Assembly (NCBI RefSeq): GCF_024586455.1
Contig: NC_065920.1
Coordinates: 73,462,215 to 73,526,214, forward strand
Direction of reading: 5' to 3'
From: Bactrocera neohumeralis
Lineage: Eukaryota; Arthropoda; Insecta; Diptera; Tephritidae
Length of the DNA stretch: 64,000 bases
The translations under genes and the position numbers were made by a program. This document shows positions 1 to 13,600 of the stretch, one piece after another. Under the pieces are notes generated by a model that searched no databases, had not been told where the DNA came from, and worked only from the letters and a program-made list of their open reading frames with translations. Each line of letters opens with the position of its first letter. Position 1 is the first letter of the stretch.

Positions 1-896
1 ACTGTCGTTCATTAAAGCATTTAAAAATTAACATTAAAAAAGCATTGGAAATATTAAATTTCCATAAAGTTCGTCAATAAATAATTGAGCTAAAGTGAAT
101 TTAACTGGTAACTGTCATTCAAGTGGACAAAATAAAAAAAAAAAACGAAGTGAGAAAACAAAAGCACATCAGCGAAGCTGACATCAGCAGCCTCCAGCTC
201 ATCAATGCCACCACTTGTGCGCGTTCAAAATAATAGAAATACAACAACAAGTTAGCAATTGGCATAAAATGCAAAAGCAAATAAAATATATAGCAAGGCA
301 ATAAGCGAGACCATGCTGAGCATTGCTGATGCACATTTAAATTACTAACGCGAGCAATTAAAAACAGAACAACTGCGTTGCGCGGAAAGCGGCAGCAGCC
401 AATCAACGGCAAACGGCACCAAGTGATGAAGTGCTGAGCGTCGACACCGGCAGCTGCAGCAGTAAAACGACGAATGTTGGCAGTGCAAATTGGCCAAAGA
501 ACTATGGTGATGTTAAAAATACACGCTCACGCTAGAAATACGGCAATAAACAGAAAAAGTGAAATAGCTAATACAGTAACAAACGCTCAGTATAGCCTGT
601 ATAAAAACTAAAAAACCAAACAAACACAAAGTCAATTGGATTAAAAATTGTAACATGCTCTCCAAATAGCCAAACAAATAAACGACGCGTGTGCCCGAGA
701 AAAGACCACACGACGACCAAAATACCGCTCTCTGCCTTTTATTATACAATATTTCAAATTAAATCAACGCTCTCTGCCTCCAGCTCTCTAAATTTGGTAT
801 TTTCGAACTTTTTTTCTACGCATACTTTATTGTTGTCGTTGTTTTTTTCGTATTCAAAAATTTTTGTGCGTTCTGTGCATGCACTAACACACTGCC
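1..896 (+). other. 5' flank / 5' UTR of the ATP9-class gene
   Basis: This stretch holds no convincing reading frame. It is A-rich with many CAA and AAC runs, which is common in fly 5' UTRs. An in-frame TAA at 885-887 precedes the ATG at 897, so that ATG is the first usable start in its frame. I cannot place the transcription start or rule out upstream non-coding exons. Confidence 0.5.
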
Positions 897-1696
897 ATGG
901 TGGCCGATAGCGAATTACAGCTACGCGATTTCGATGGCGAAACCGAAGACTCTGACTCCGAGACTGAATTGCTCATACGCCACAGTGGACGCGGTGGTGC
1001 GCGCCAACCAGCGAAACGCGGCAGCATTGCCACCTCACGCTACTATCTCCATGATTACTCAACAGCAACACAGCCGACGGCGACGGCCGCATCGTCGTTG
1101 TCGGCTACCAACATAGCGACGGGCTTCCTTAGCAATTTGTTTGGCAACACAACGAACAGTCTTGGCCGCGCTGCCGGGCAAGTACGTCTCAGAAATGAAC
1201 GTAGTCGCGAGCGCGATAAATACGACGCCTCGAGAGCAAGAACGCAACAATTACAAGAGCAACAACAACAATACCAGCGACAACAAGCTAGAACAACGGC
1301 ACTTAGTTTTGGCGGTTTCAATACGGGATTGGGTACGTCTGCGAAACTGGCGAAATTGGCGCAGACAACGCAAACGTCGTATCGCGTTGGCGGTGGCGAC
1401 GGTGCGTCGGGCGGTGTTGATGCGGCGGCACACGGTGTCACCGAGTCTGTAGCGCTGGGCGTACGTAATAGTGGCGGCCAAAGTGGTGCACATAAACGTT
1501 ATGATGCGACGGGCGCCACAAGCGCGACGAGTGAAAGTGCTAGCGGGGGTGGCGGTATGGGTGGTGGCGCGGGTGTTGTGCTACAACAGACAGTATTGGA
1601 TGCTGAGAACGGTTCGACGACCGTCTACTACCAGAAGAATCGGCGTCGCAGTAAACGCAGATCGTTGGCGAATCTGTGCAAAATGTGCCTATGCGG
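897..1696 (+). CDS. ATP9B: ATP9 coding exon 1a (long N-terminus)
   Basis: This exon encodes about 267 residues of cytosolic N-terminus. It carries an acidic stretch (DGETEDSDSETELLI), a tyrosine patch, Ser/Gln/Gly-rich low-complexity sequence, and a basic, Cys-containing end (RRRSKRRS, then CKMCLCG). The end corresponds to the Cys/Trp-rich segment just before the first membrane domain in ATP9B. The open frame runs to a TGA at 1698, but a strong donor (GTGAGT at 1697) removes that stop. The two leftover bases GG join the T of exon 2 to give Gly. The GC-rich, biased codon use contrasts sharply with the AT-rich flanks. ETELLI fits the acidic dileucine sorting pattern. Confidence 0.88.
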
Positions 1697-4600
1697 GTGA
1701 GTATCTACCTCTTATGAGTTGAAAAAATCTTCATATGCTCATATGTGTATGTGTGTGTGTGTGCAAAAAAGTTGTTTGGAAAAATACGAAAAAAGCTGCG
1801 CATAATTTTACTTTCCCTTATTTATTTACGCGTACGCGAAGTGTTGCCACACACAATCAAACATACATAAATGTGTGTGTACATGTGTCTTTAATACAAC
1901 TGCGATGAAAATGACCCGATATTATAATTTTTTATAGCTCGTAATACAAGCTATAAAAACGCCTTAGTGTGTGAGTGCATCGCAAAAACCCGTAATAATC
2001 TTAGTAACAACAATTGTTAACAACGAAAAGCGAGTGTTGCTCATTAGCGTGTTCCAAAATAACGTGAGAATTCGTTGTTAAATAATTATACAAATAAAAG
2101 TAGTAAAAAATGCTGTGCTACTTTCGAGTGTTTACATATCAACATAACAGCAAAACTCAACAAGAAAAAACATGCGTATAAAAACACACAAAAGCAAATG
2201 TTTAAAAAATATAATATAAAAAAAGAATTGTTCGTAGAAAAAATGTGCTATAATAAATTATTAAAAACAGCGGAGCGCTGTGTGAATGTGAATTGTTTGT
2301 ACATAGCAAGTTGGGAATTTCAAAAAATTTGCGAAAATATCATTGGTGGGAATTGTGTTGTGGTTTGTTACAAATTTTTTCGGTTCAAATTGAGATAATT
2401 TGAGAAAAAAAATTCAAAATAAAACAAAAAAGCGTACTGTATTATTAAATATTACAGTTATAATAAAAAATCGAATTTAACAGCGTAGAGATATACAAAA
2501 TGTGACCAAAAATAAAAAAAAATATATAATTAAATCAAAAAAGTAAAAAAAAACTCATAATAATAAAAAATATAAAAATACATAACAAAATAAAATAAAT
2601 AAAGAAACAATAATGTAATATAAACAAATAAAATACAAAAAGTAATAATAGTTGTGTATATACCATAAAATATTAAAATAAAAATTAATAAAAAATAAAA
2701 AAAAATGTTCAATACTTTCAGAAAGGCTAATAATAAACGTCAAAATGAAATAAAGACAAGAATATATTCCTAATTTCTAGTCTTATATTTGTGCTATAAA
2801 TTTGAAGCAAAAATGGCACGCAAGCTTTGAATGAATTTTCTATAGTGAATTTTGTGCTATAACTAATCAAAATAAATATGTGCAAATACAAAAAATAAAA
2901 AAGGCATTTCCTGATGTGATTTTCTTGTAAATTAGAAATATTTGCGCTGGAATTTATGATTTTTAACTTCGAAAAAATCGTGAAGAAGATTTTGTGAGAG
3001 AAAGTTTTTGAACGAGTTCGATTTAGCACATTGTTATTCTAAAAAATTTGTCTATTTAATATTATTATTATCATTAATTTTAAAATTGTCATGCTTAAAC
3101 AATTAATTTGCAAATTAAGTGCAAATAAATTTGAAGAATAAAATAATATTTGCTTTTCTAATGAAAATCCAAATAATTTGACTAAAATATTATGAAACAA
3201 AGTTTAAATTTGTCATATAATCGATGAAAACTTTGAAAAATATTTTTTATATAATTTTATAGCAAGTAAAGTACCAATTAAAATGAATGAAAATTGTATG
3301 AAAAGTTTAAAATACCTTCTTTTTAAAACAAATGTTTGAGCTTGCTATAATTTTATAGCAAATAAAATACTAATCAAAACGAAAGTTATATGCATGAAAA
3401 GTTTAATCTAACTCATTTTTAGAACCATATTTTTTGTTTTGAGCTTGCTATAATTTTATAGTAAACTTTTTAAATACAAAATGCCAAAAAATGTGTTAAA
3501 AATACTTTATGGAAAAGTGCTGAAAACTTTTAAAAATATTTTTTGTTGCGTTAGCGCACTCTGAGCAACTTGCTATAATTTTGTAGCAAGTGAAGTACTA
3601 ATTAAAATTAAAGGAAAATGTATGAAAAGTTTAAAATAACTCGTTTTTACAACAATATTTTTTGTTTTGAGCTTGCTATAATTTTATAGTAAACTTATTT
3701 CATCACAAAAGGATACAAAAATGTGCAAAAAGGCATAAAACGTGATATTTTTTCTCTTTTTACTTGCTATAATTTTATAGCAAAGCAATAAAATTGCATA
3801 AAATGCATAAAAACAGAATTTAAATTAATTTTATATTAAAATTCTGCATTCAAAACAAAATATATTGATAATTTTACCACAATCTAATGAAGAATAATAA
3901 CTAAACTTTTTAATCATGTTCGCCGTGCTTAAAATTATTTTATTTTCATACAGTTCTCTAATAATTATTTTAAGCATAAAATAATTGTTTATTTTTATAA
4001 ACTGTCGCTAAGTGCTGCTGGCAGCGTGAATTATTTGCAAATGTGCACAGCTTTGGTTTATGGCCGTCTGAGTCTGAATTCTGTTTGCTATTAAATTTCG
4101 CTAATATTTTTTGTTGATTTGTTTTTGTAGTTGCTATGTTTATTTTTAAATACAAACGCAATCTAAGCTCGGCATCTCTGTGCCTTGCGTGTGTGTGTGT
4201 GTGTGCGTGCGTTTATCAAAATCCAGTTTGGCCTGTTTCTCGTGGCAATGAAATTTTGTTACACTCGCGTTTTCGGCATTCTTTCTAATGCCGTTTATGT
4301 GTATTTGTTGCCATTGAGTTTTTTACATTTCGTTAATTTTTATTTGATTCCCAAATCTCGATTTTATTTCCAGTCTCAAGGTCAAAGCGGCACATAGTAA
4401 GCGCTGACAAGATTTGTGCGTTTGTGTGTTTATATTTGATACGAAAATGTGCATATCAGAGTTGTTTTTATGAATTTCATGCTTAACAATTTTTAAAATT
4501 TTTTATTTATTTTTTTTTTTTAGTAGTTTGATATAATAGTTTGTCCCGCCGTCACGTCAGTAAATCGCCGAATTTGAAAGCAATTTAAAATGATTTAGCG

Positions 4601-7600
4601 TTATAAAGCATAAAGTAACAATAAAAAATACCTCACATGTACTAAAGCAATCTAAAAATACCAAAAAAACAAATCGCATAACAACAAAAATTAACGCTTG
4701 CTAATGTTTCATGCTTTCGTGAGCTGCGCTTTCGTTTGCTTCTTCATTGCTCTGCTACCAGTTCAAATTCAAAAGTTTTGCCCATTTGCTGTCTACCTTT
4801 GTGTGGCACATTCTAATCGCTGGCGCAAATCGTTAAACTATACTTCGTTGTGTTGTTGTTGTTGTTAAGCGTTTCGGTGCTTGAACGTGGCCTAATGGTT
4901 AAAGAAAATTACAAAAATAAACTGCAGAAAAAATAAATAAAATAAAGCAACAAAAGAAATTATCTAAAAAGCTTATTTAAAACAAAAATTTACGTACATG
5001 CCACCATGCGTACAAATAACATTAGCTATAACAACAACAACGCACATATTGCTACATTCGCATTTCGTATTTGTACCACAATTTTACCCCGTCGTCGTCT
5101 ACAAACTCAGTCCATCGTTCAGCTGCAGAAGTCGTCCAAACCGAAATGTGAAGATAAAGAATGTGCTTTGTGCAATAACAAAAACAATACATATGTGTGT
5201 ATGTGTGTAGAAAAGTTTCGCTGACGTCGGCGCGTCTAAAACGCGACTTGTGCAGAGCGTCTATCGCTGAAGCCGGTTGTGTGCGACAGTGGTGTGAATG
5301 GCGAAATATTTTCGATAAATATTTATACTCTTCATCTACCATATAGTTCCTATTTCTGATTGGGTTATATCCCTAAGTTCTGTTATCGAAACTGTCTCTT
5401 TTCGTTGGCAGAAAAATCCTTAGGAAATAGATTAGAATAGATAAAGCCCTGCGGGAGATCTGCAACGGCATCAAGGGCATCCAAAATTTTTCAAAATAAA
5501 TCAACGATTTTTAATGTAGATTTGTCAGGAGGTATTCTAATCTAGAGGCATGAATATCATATGATTTTTGATATGACTAGTTCTAGACATAGACAAGTCT
5601 ATAAAGAAGACTCTCTAAAAATTTAAGTAAATCGGTCCAGTAAAACCAGAGAAACGTAGATATAGTTTTGAAAAGGACTGTTTCGAGAAAACTTTTGTTT
5701 CTAAAACATCAGCCTAATTGTAGGCAATACTTAATTCTATTCTACGTTGGAACTGTAATATTCTTTCAACTAAAATCGATCAAGCATTATCAGGTGCTTT
5801 ACTATAGAAATGCGACTTGTAAGTCCTCCGAAAAGGAAGGGTCCTCATGTATAGACTTCTTTCGACAGAAAGCTCGTAGCGGAGTGGAGCAGTGCAAAGA
5901 CATACCGAAAAGTTATTACGAGCACACCGCAGGGTCTCGTATTTCCCCACTGCATTGGATCTTTGTGGTTAACGATCTACTTAAAGAGGAACGAAGCTGT
6001 CGGGTGGTAGCCTACGCTGGCGGCATTGTTCTTATGGTTAAAGAAAAATGTCTAAATACCGTCTACGAACTAACCGAAGGGTACCTCATCGAGGTATCCA
6101 ACTAGGCGAATAGAAGCCGTCAACTCAAGTAAAATTGAAATGGTTTAGGTATAAGATTCCAATTCGGAATTCGGAAGCTCCCGTTTTCAACCTGTTGATA
6201 AGGCGAAATACCTTAAGCTGTAGGTAGAAGTATCGTGCTCTCTCCGTCAACCTTAGCTTTAGGCTACCTGACAGTTTTTCAGTGAGAAGTGGCTGCTATT
6301 AAGGTTGATGTGCTGCTACGAAGTGCAACCTTTTTCAAGGAGGTGAGCATTCACTCCGATAGCAGAGCGGGAATCCTGATGTCGGATCATAGCGGAATCG
6401 CTGGCAACTACAAAGCAAATGAATTAGTCAGAAGGAGCACCCTTTCCCGCTCACATCGTAATGGGACCGGGCGCTGGAGTAGAAGGCAAGGGATCTACTG
6501 AACTGCTTGCTCTGAGGAGTTTTTACTAGATTGGAGTTCTTACTGGACACTGTCCACTAGGCATTCATGCGGTTGTTGAACGCTAGTTTTCAATGTTGTA
6601 CGGAGGAGGGATGGGTGGAAATATCCAAACACTAACTCCTTCATTGTCTAGCCATTGCAAGACTGAAGCTGAAACGTCTCGACAGTCTTACCTTCAGCGA
6701 ACCAGAAGACGTAGCTGAAACTGACATTCTGACGGTAGGCTCAAACCGCTTTGTCGATTTGTCTTATGATCTTTTATATAGAAGCTTTAGGCACCACAAC
6801 ATGCTGGTGGTTAAAGTGAGATCCCTGTTAGGATCGACCTCTTAACCTTGCATAACCTAACGGTATTAGATGATCTTTAAAATGGAGTTTTGACAAAACA
6901 ATTTAATATTTAAATATAATGATTATATTTTTAAAATAAAAAATTTCATTTTTAATGTTTAAAATTTTGTTTTTATTTTTTTAAATTTTATTAAATTTTT
7001 TTTAAAGTTTTTTCAATTTTTTTTTTAATATTAAAATTTTTAAAAATATTTTTTTATTTTTTTTTTTTAATTTTTTAATCCCTATTTACTGCTTTTAAAA
7101 CACTGTGCACCAGCTTGGATGCCTCACGTCAATGCTAACCAGTGAATGGAATTATGCAATAAGAAAAGCAAATAATATAAACAGAAAACTAGCTGTAAAG
7201 TAACAAAATTTATTCCATAGCAACAACAACGCACATAATTATAACTGTGCGTGTGTGTATGTGTATAAGCTACGGATAAACAAGGGCATTCGTACTGGTG
7301 CTCATAATTTATAGCAAACAAGAGTTCATAAAATCGACTGAGAATGATGGAAAAAATATTTAAATTGAAAATAAAAAACGAAATTAATTCAGGAAATTAA
7401 AAAAATTTATTTAATTGAAAAAAGGTTAAAAAAATGTAATTTTAATAATTTTTTTTTGATAATTTCAATAAAAAAATATTATTAAATTTTTAATTACGTT
7501 GTTTTTGTAGAATTATTTTTAAATAATAATAATTTTTTTATTAGCAACTACGCTGCTTGAAATTCCGTGGCAAAAATATTTCACACATTTCCTTCACTTC

Positions 7601-10600
7601 ACTCAAATTTGTATATTTTTCCGACATTTTATGTTCGAAGAAACCCACAAATCTCCATCAGCACCGCCTCCGCTTCCACCACAAGTACTTGCAATTGTTA
7701 GCTTTGAAAGTTTTAAAATTTTTTTTCACATCAAATAAATATTTTTTCATTACATTAAAACGGCAGCATCCGTTACAATCTAAGCTCGCCACAAAAACAA
7801 CAACAAGTAGAAGTAACAAAAGCCATGATATCAACAAAAGTGGTATATTGTTGCAATGTTTTTCGTGAAGCCTTGAAGTACATAATGACAGGTCACACAT
7901 AAGCACATATGTACATGCATATACGTATGTATGTATATACGTATATAACATAAGAGTATAACATTTTCTATGAATGCTGAGTACAAAAGCATTGCCTTAC
8001 AAATTAGCAGTGAAAACGCCAAACTCTTCATTCCAACACAAACAACAACACAAAATTAGACAATGAAAAAGACAGACATTTGAGAAAAAAAATTTGCTGG
8101 TAAACAATAGCGCGGGTTGTCTTCAAGTGCTGCATATAAAATATGTGATTGATCGGGCACTTTTGTAAATAACTTACATACATACATAACGCTTCGCACA
8201 AGCTCATGCAATGCCGTCCACCAAAAACCCAAAAGTCAGTTTCGAAAAAATGAAATTGAAGGTTCTCAAGATTTTGCCACATTGCGGTAATATTACAGAA
8301 ATATGACTCACTTGGGTAAAGGTAGCGCTCGTTGAGGCGAGGTCTTTTGTGATTGAATGTTTATGGGCTTTATGGGTACATTTGCGTACATACATATGTA
8401 CATATGCTTTAGCTTATATGTATATACATATGTATGTACATATGTGTGAAAAAGGTGGCCTGAGCACATAAATGTTAGAAATTAATGTGAAAATTTTAGC
8501 ACGAATTTGGGATTGGTGGGACTTTAAAAAACATACGAGTCATTAGAACATACGGGTAATATTTTTAGCAGTTTTTAAAGCATCGCAGCTAAAAAACAAT
8601 ACGATTGTGGTAGTTAAGTTGACTATGAAACACAAAAAATATAATTTACTTGCCATAAAAGTTTCTATAATATTATAGCAACCATGAAATCATATTATTT
8701 ATAACTCAATATACCTTATTAAACACGATTACATTAAAAAAATCAATATTGTTTTTGCTATAATTTTTTATAGCATGCTACAATTGTACCAGTTAGTCTA
8801 ATTTGCTGAAAATCAATACATTTAGATAGTTCAGTTGACTATGAAACACAAAAATCATAATTTACTTGCCATAAAAGTTCCTATAATTTTATAGTAACCA
8901 AAAATCACATTATTTATAGCTCAATATACCTTATTAAACACGATTACTTTACTTTAAAAACGCAATACTTTGTTTGCTATAATTCTTTATAGCTCGCTAC
9001 AATTGTATAATAACTGCCAAATTATATAAAAAATGTGTAATATTAATTTAAAATAATAAGATTGCTTATTTAAAATTAGCTTGGTGTACTTTTTTTTACA
9101 AATGTTTAGTATTTTGTAAACAATTTAATTATAAAATTTATATAGAGAGGAATTTAAAATCCCTCGCTTTTGTGCTATTATTTTTATAGTGAGAACAAAA
9201 TTAATTTAAATCGCATTAGCTACTGACTTCATTAAATTTTTATATATTATAATATTAATTACAACTTTAATACTAATTCACTGCTTACTAGTATTTTAGA
9301 ATCAATAATTTATTAAAATTACCTGAAAATAATTATATTTACATTTTATTGTAATACATTTTTATAGCAAGTAAGCAAATAAGTGTTTTGTCAATGTTGC
9401 TATCAAGAGTGCTGTATTTTAGGCCACATTATAAAAATTTTAAAAAGTAATCGTGAAGTAATCCAGCAGTGCACACAAATTGACGTAACTTTTTATTTAA
9501 CGAGATATAAATTACTTCGCCTGGCTCAGACAGATACACTTAAAATTGCAAAATAGCTGAATAATGTTAATGACTGTTTGTATTTCTATAAAGAGTATAA
9601 ATGTTACTTATCACTTAATGGCAAACATGCTATAAATTAAAACAAAGCCATAAATTTTTGAAAACAAAGCTTTCAGATGTTTAAATGTGCATTGAAACTG
9701 TAAAGTATAGTTAGTGGGTATTTATGTAAACAAATGAACATATTTTTTTCTTTGGTTTTTGTAACCCGTAATACATAAATAGTCAGGAAATTTTTGCTAT
9801 AATATTTTTATAGCAAATGAAAGTTATTAGGAAACATATTTTAGTTGCAAAACGGCTTTTTGTGGGTAATCGTAAGAATAAAAATTATTTTTATGTTTGC
9901 TATAATTTTAAAGCAAGTCATAAATTTAAAAATTATGAAAGTTCTAGGTATTTAAACATTTTTGAAATCAGAATAACAAAATCTTTAGAATGAAATAACT
10001 TTTTGAGTTCGCTATAATTTTATAGCAAGTAAAAAATTCAATAATTATGAAAACACAAGGTATTTAAACATTTTTGAAATCAGAAAAACAAAGTTTTTAG
10101 TATCAAATAATTCTTTCAGTAATAATAATATTTGATGACAAAATAATAGACTCTTTAGAATTAAATAAATTTTTAAGTTTCTATGGCAAGTAAAAAATTC
10201 AATAATTATAAATACACATAGTATTTAAACTTTTTTGTCATCAGAATAACAAAATTTCTGGAATCAAATAACTTTTTGAGTTCGCTATAATTTTATAGCA
10301 AGTCAGAAATTCAATAATTATGCAAGCTTTTGTTATTTAAACATATATATTTGAAGACAGAATCATAAACTTTTTAGAATTCAATATTTTTTTAAATTTT
10401 TATAGCAAGTAAAAAATTCAATAATTATGAAAATACGTGGCATTTAAACTTTTTTGTTATAAGAATAACAAAATTCTTAGAATCAAAAAACTTTTATAGG
10501 CCGCTATAATTTTATAGCAACATTTATAAATAACAAAAATAAATTTTTTTGTCTTTAATGCTAAAATTATGCGTAAAAAACTTAATATTTTGATACTAAT

Positions 10601-13600
10601 AAAAAATTAATTTTTAGCCAATTTTTTCAAAAAAAAAATATTTAATATTCGTAAAACTGCAACAATCGTTGATGAAGACTTTGCGTAATTTTCTTAAAAT
10701 AAATCAATTCATTCAAAAATATTTACTCAGCACAAATGTTTTCATTACAACGGCATATGTTAACGCATCACATGTCTGCACTTAGAAATAGCACCAAAGA
10801 GCAAATAAAGGAGAAATGTTACTCAAATGCCATATGCAACTCAACTCAGCTGGAAAGCCAACAGCGCGAGCCATGACGACAATATATTGACTATTACAAT
10901 GACTAAAATAGCTAAACAAACAGAAGGCATCCGCACAGAGTAACGCGTTGCAACAATCAATAGTTCAGCGCATTTATTTTAAACTTTAGAATTCTAGAAA
11001 ATGCACTGCTTGGCTGATTATGGTGAGACAGGAAGAGAAAAGTTTACAGAAACCAAATTAAATCTGAAACAGTGCATGTAAAAATACGCGAAAGAAATAC
11101 AGCTGACAAAAGAAATTCAAACGTTGCTTTGTGCGGTGCACATGTCTCGTAGGTATTAGCAACAACAACAACCACAGCTAGTGTCTGATTCATTTATTTT
11201 CGTGTCTACCACATTGACCTTACTTGCAAGAGTATTTTGCTCCGCGACCCCACCAATTGGCTTCTTAATGTCAAAGTACTAAACAGTCGCTGGAAAAACT
11301 CACACACACATACACATTACACATAATACATTAGACCCTTCTTAGTTGATGTGTCTGCATTGTAGTCGATACTTACTGTCAAGCTGAATGCATAAACTGT
11401 TATTTTGCGTTTGTAAGTCGATAAAATTTACACACCAAAAAGCCATAAGCTAACTTACCTACTATGCAGATATGTACATTTGCCTTGCAGTCGCCTGAAT
11501 ACCGAAACTATAGCTGTAAATTGTTTCGAAAAATTCGACTACCGCTTGTTTTGCGTGGTAGTTCCACCCCTGTTGTGAACTTCGACTCTTTATTGAATTG
11601 TTGCATGACGAGCTTAGCATGTTTCAAGTAATGAAATGGGATGAGAAGTAATAAAAACTTAGTTTCGCGTGAGCAAAATTCGATATTTGTTACTTGATAT
11701 TTATTTTATGGCTCGTAGTGTCGCGTTTCTGTAAAATTTTTTGATTAAAGAGCTTGATTAAATTTGGAAAATATTTAAATAGTTATTAAAAAGGTAATAT
11801 ACCGAAAAGAAGTGTTATTGGATCAAGTACGGAACTGTGAAGCTGATGGGTTGGAAGGGTACCCTGGCTCCACTATGCGTAGAAGCAATCAATCAATCGG
11901 TGCTCCTCTCTCCACGTGTGTGGCCAACACTGCACTGCTATCGGTTCATGTGTTGTCGGAAGATCCTTTTATCCCAAGATTGATCGTAAGAAATCCAGTG
12001 AGCCCTTTGACCTCAGTAGGGTTAGCCTCTGCTATTCTATTCTTTACTAAATGTTTGTTTAATGAATTCTTAAAAACCTTGCGCTGTAATGATATTATTA
12101 TGTATTTTTAGCCAAGTTCTGAACCGAATAAAGTTTTACTAATTTAATAATAAATGTCCAGTATGCAATTCAGTTATGGAATTTTGTTTTAGCAACTTGA
12201 TACAACACACTTATATTTTGGGGAGATAAGTTCTTAGTTGTCACAAAAAATAATACGAAAATAAAAATGTTTCATAAACGGCAGAGGCTTTGAAGATATT
12301 GTTTCTTGTACGTACCACATCACTGATCATCAGCTGAATTCATTCTTAGCTAACGCAGTACTATGTACTATGTTTTATTTAAAGCGAAAATATTATATTA
12401 CTAATTTGAACTCTGAAATAAATTGATACATAGGGGCAACCATTTTTCTAAATGAGTACCCTGTAGATTAACTTCCTAATTCTGGCGTACTTATTTACAT
12501 AAGTTTCTGGCATATGATAAGTTGTTAATATATAATCGCATAATTATACTTCTAGTGAATTCATATACCTTACCCACATAATCTCTGGAAATCCAAAAAA
12601 AAGTGATTTATAGTCATGACTGATATATAAGAATGAAGATTATGACTGTGGGAGTAAATGTGGTTATGTAAATTTTCCATTTGCTGTGCAGATTTAAGTT
12701 AAAATTAAAAAAAAACTGAAAAAACCCCTCATTTTATACTTGTTGAAGCGTATTGGGTGTGTGACTTTGCTGAAATATGTGTATTATGCCCGATTGTAGG
12801 CAACAATTTTAATTATTTCACTCTCATTCTGTGCCAAGAACAAAATTCTCGAGCTTCGGTGTCGTTTCAGTGCCAAATAAGCAAGACAATATTGATTTTG
12901 TCACTTGTGGTGTGAAATGATCTCACACCTTTAGATGTATTAGCAGATACCAAACGTAGCTAAAAACAGTTGGCCATAACCATTAAATTTTATTGCAACA
13001 TTAAATATTAATGTGACGACAAATCTAAGCACATATGACTGCCTCTATATGTATTGCTCATGACGCACCCTTTTTTTTTAGCGAGACTTACTTTATAGCT
13101 ATGTAGGGCAAAGTGTATTTTGAACAAGCTCGAAGCCATGCCTTTTGTTATGAAATGCTTGGCTTTTTGCTATTTTAGTTCAATGCCTTTCATTTTAGTT
13201 GCCGCCTCAATTGGCGCCACCTTTTGTAATATACTGTTTTTTCTCCGATTTTTGTAAGCCACTAACGCAACCAGCTCCGTGTATTTGTTGGAAACTTGCA
13301 TTTAATACACTTGAGACTCTGCTCGGTACACCTACACTTGACTACGCCACCACTTGACGTAAGGCGGCTATATACTATACATTGTCAGTTGGGCGCCTAA
13401 TTGAATTTTCCACTTGCTTTATGCCTCACTTAACTGAGAATTTTCATGCAAAGTTGCAATTTTTCTTGTCACTTTCTTTAGCTGTTTGTTTTTGCTTTCT
13501 GCCTTTCATTGTTTTCCATAATTTGTTGTCTTGCTGTTCATTTGTATGATTAGTGTTGTTTTCTCACAAACAATCGACGACTTTTCGCTTCACCCTTTCT

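Noticed and set aside
1055..1493. Antisense and shifted frames across exon 1a (up to 128 codons)
   Set aside because: They are shadows of a GC-rich coding exon, whose + frame splices in phase to conserved P4-ATPase exons.
5006..5224. Frame containing a Cys-rich run (CEDKECALCNNKNN)
   Set aside because: The Cys codons arise from TG-rich text next to a TATG microsatellite, and there is no start context or homology that I can support.
11812..12111. 99-codon plus-strand frame with balanced composition
   Set aside because: It has no recognisable domain, no splice or regulatory context, and some repetitive character. It is too weak to report as a gene.
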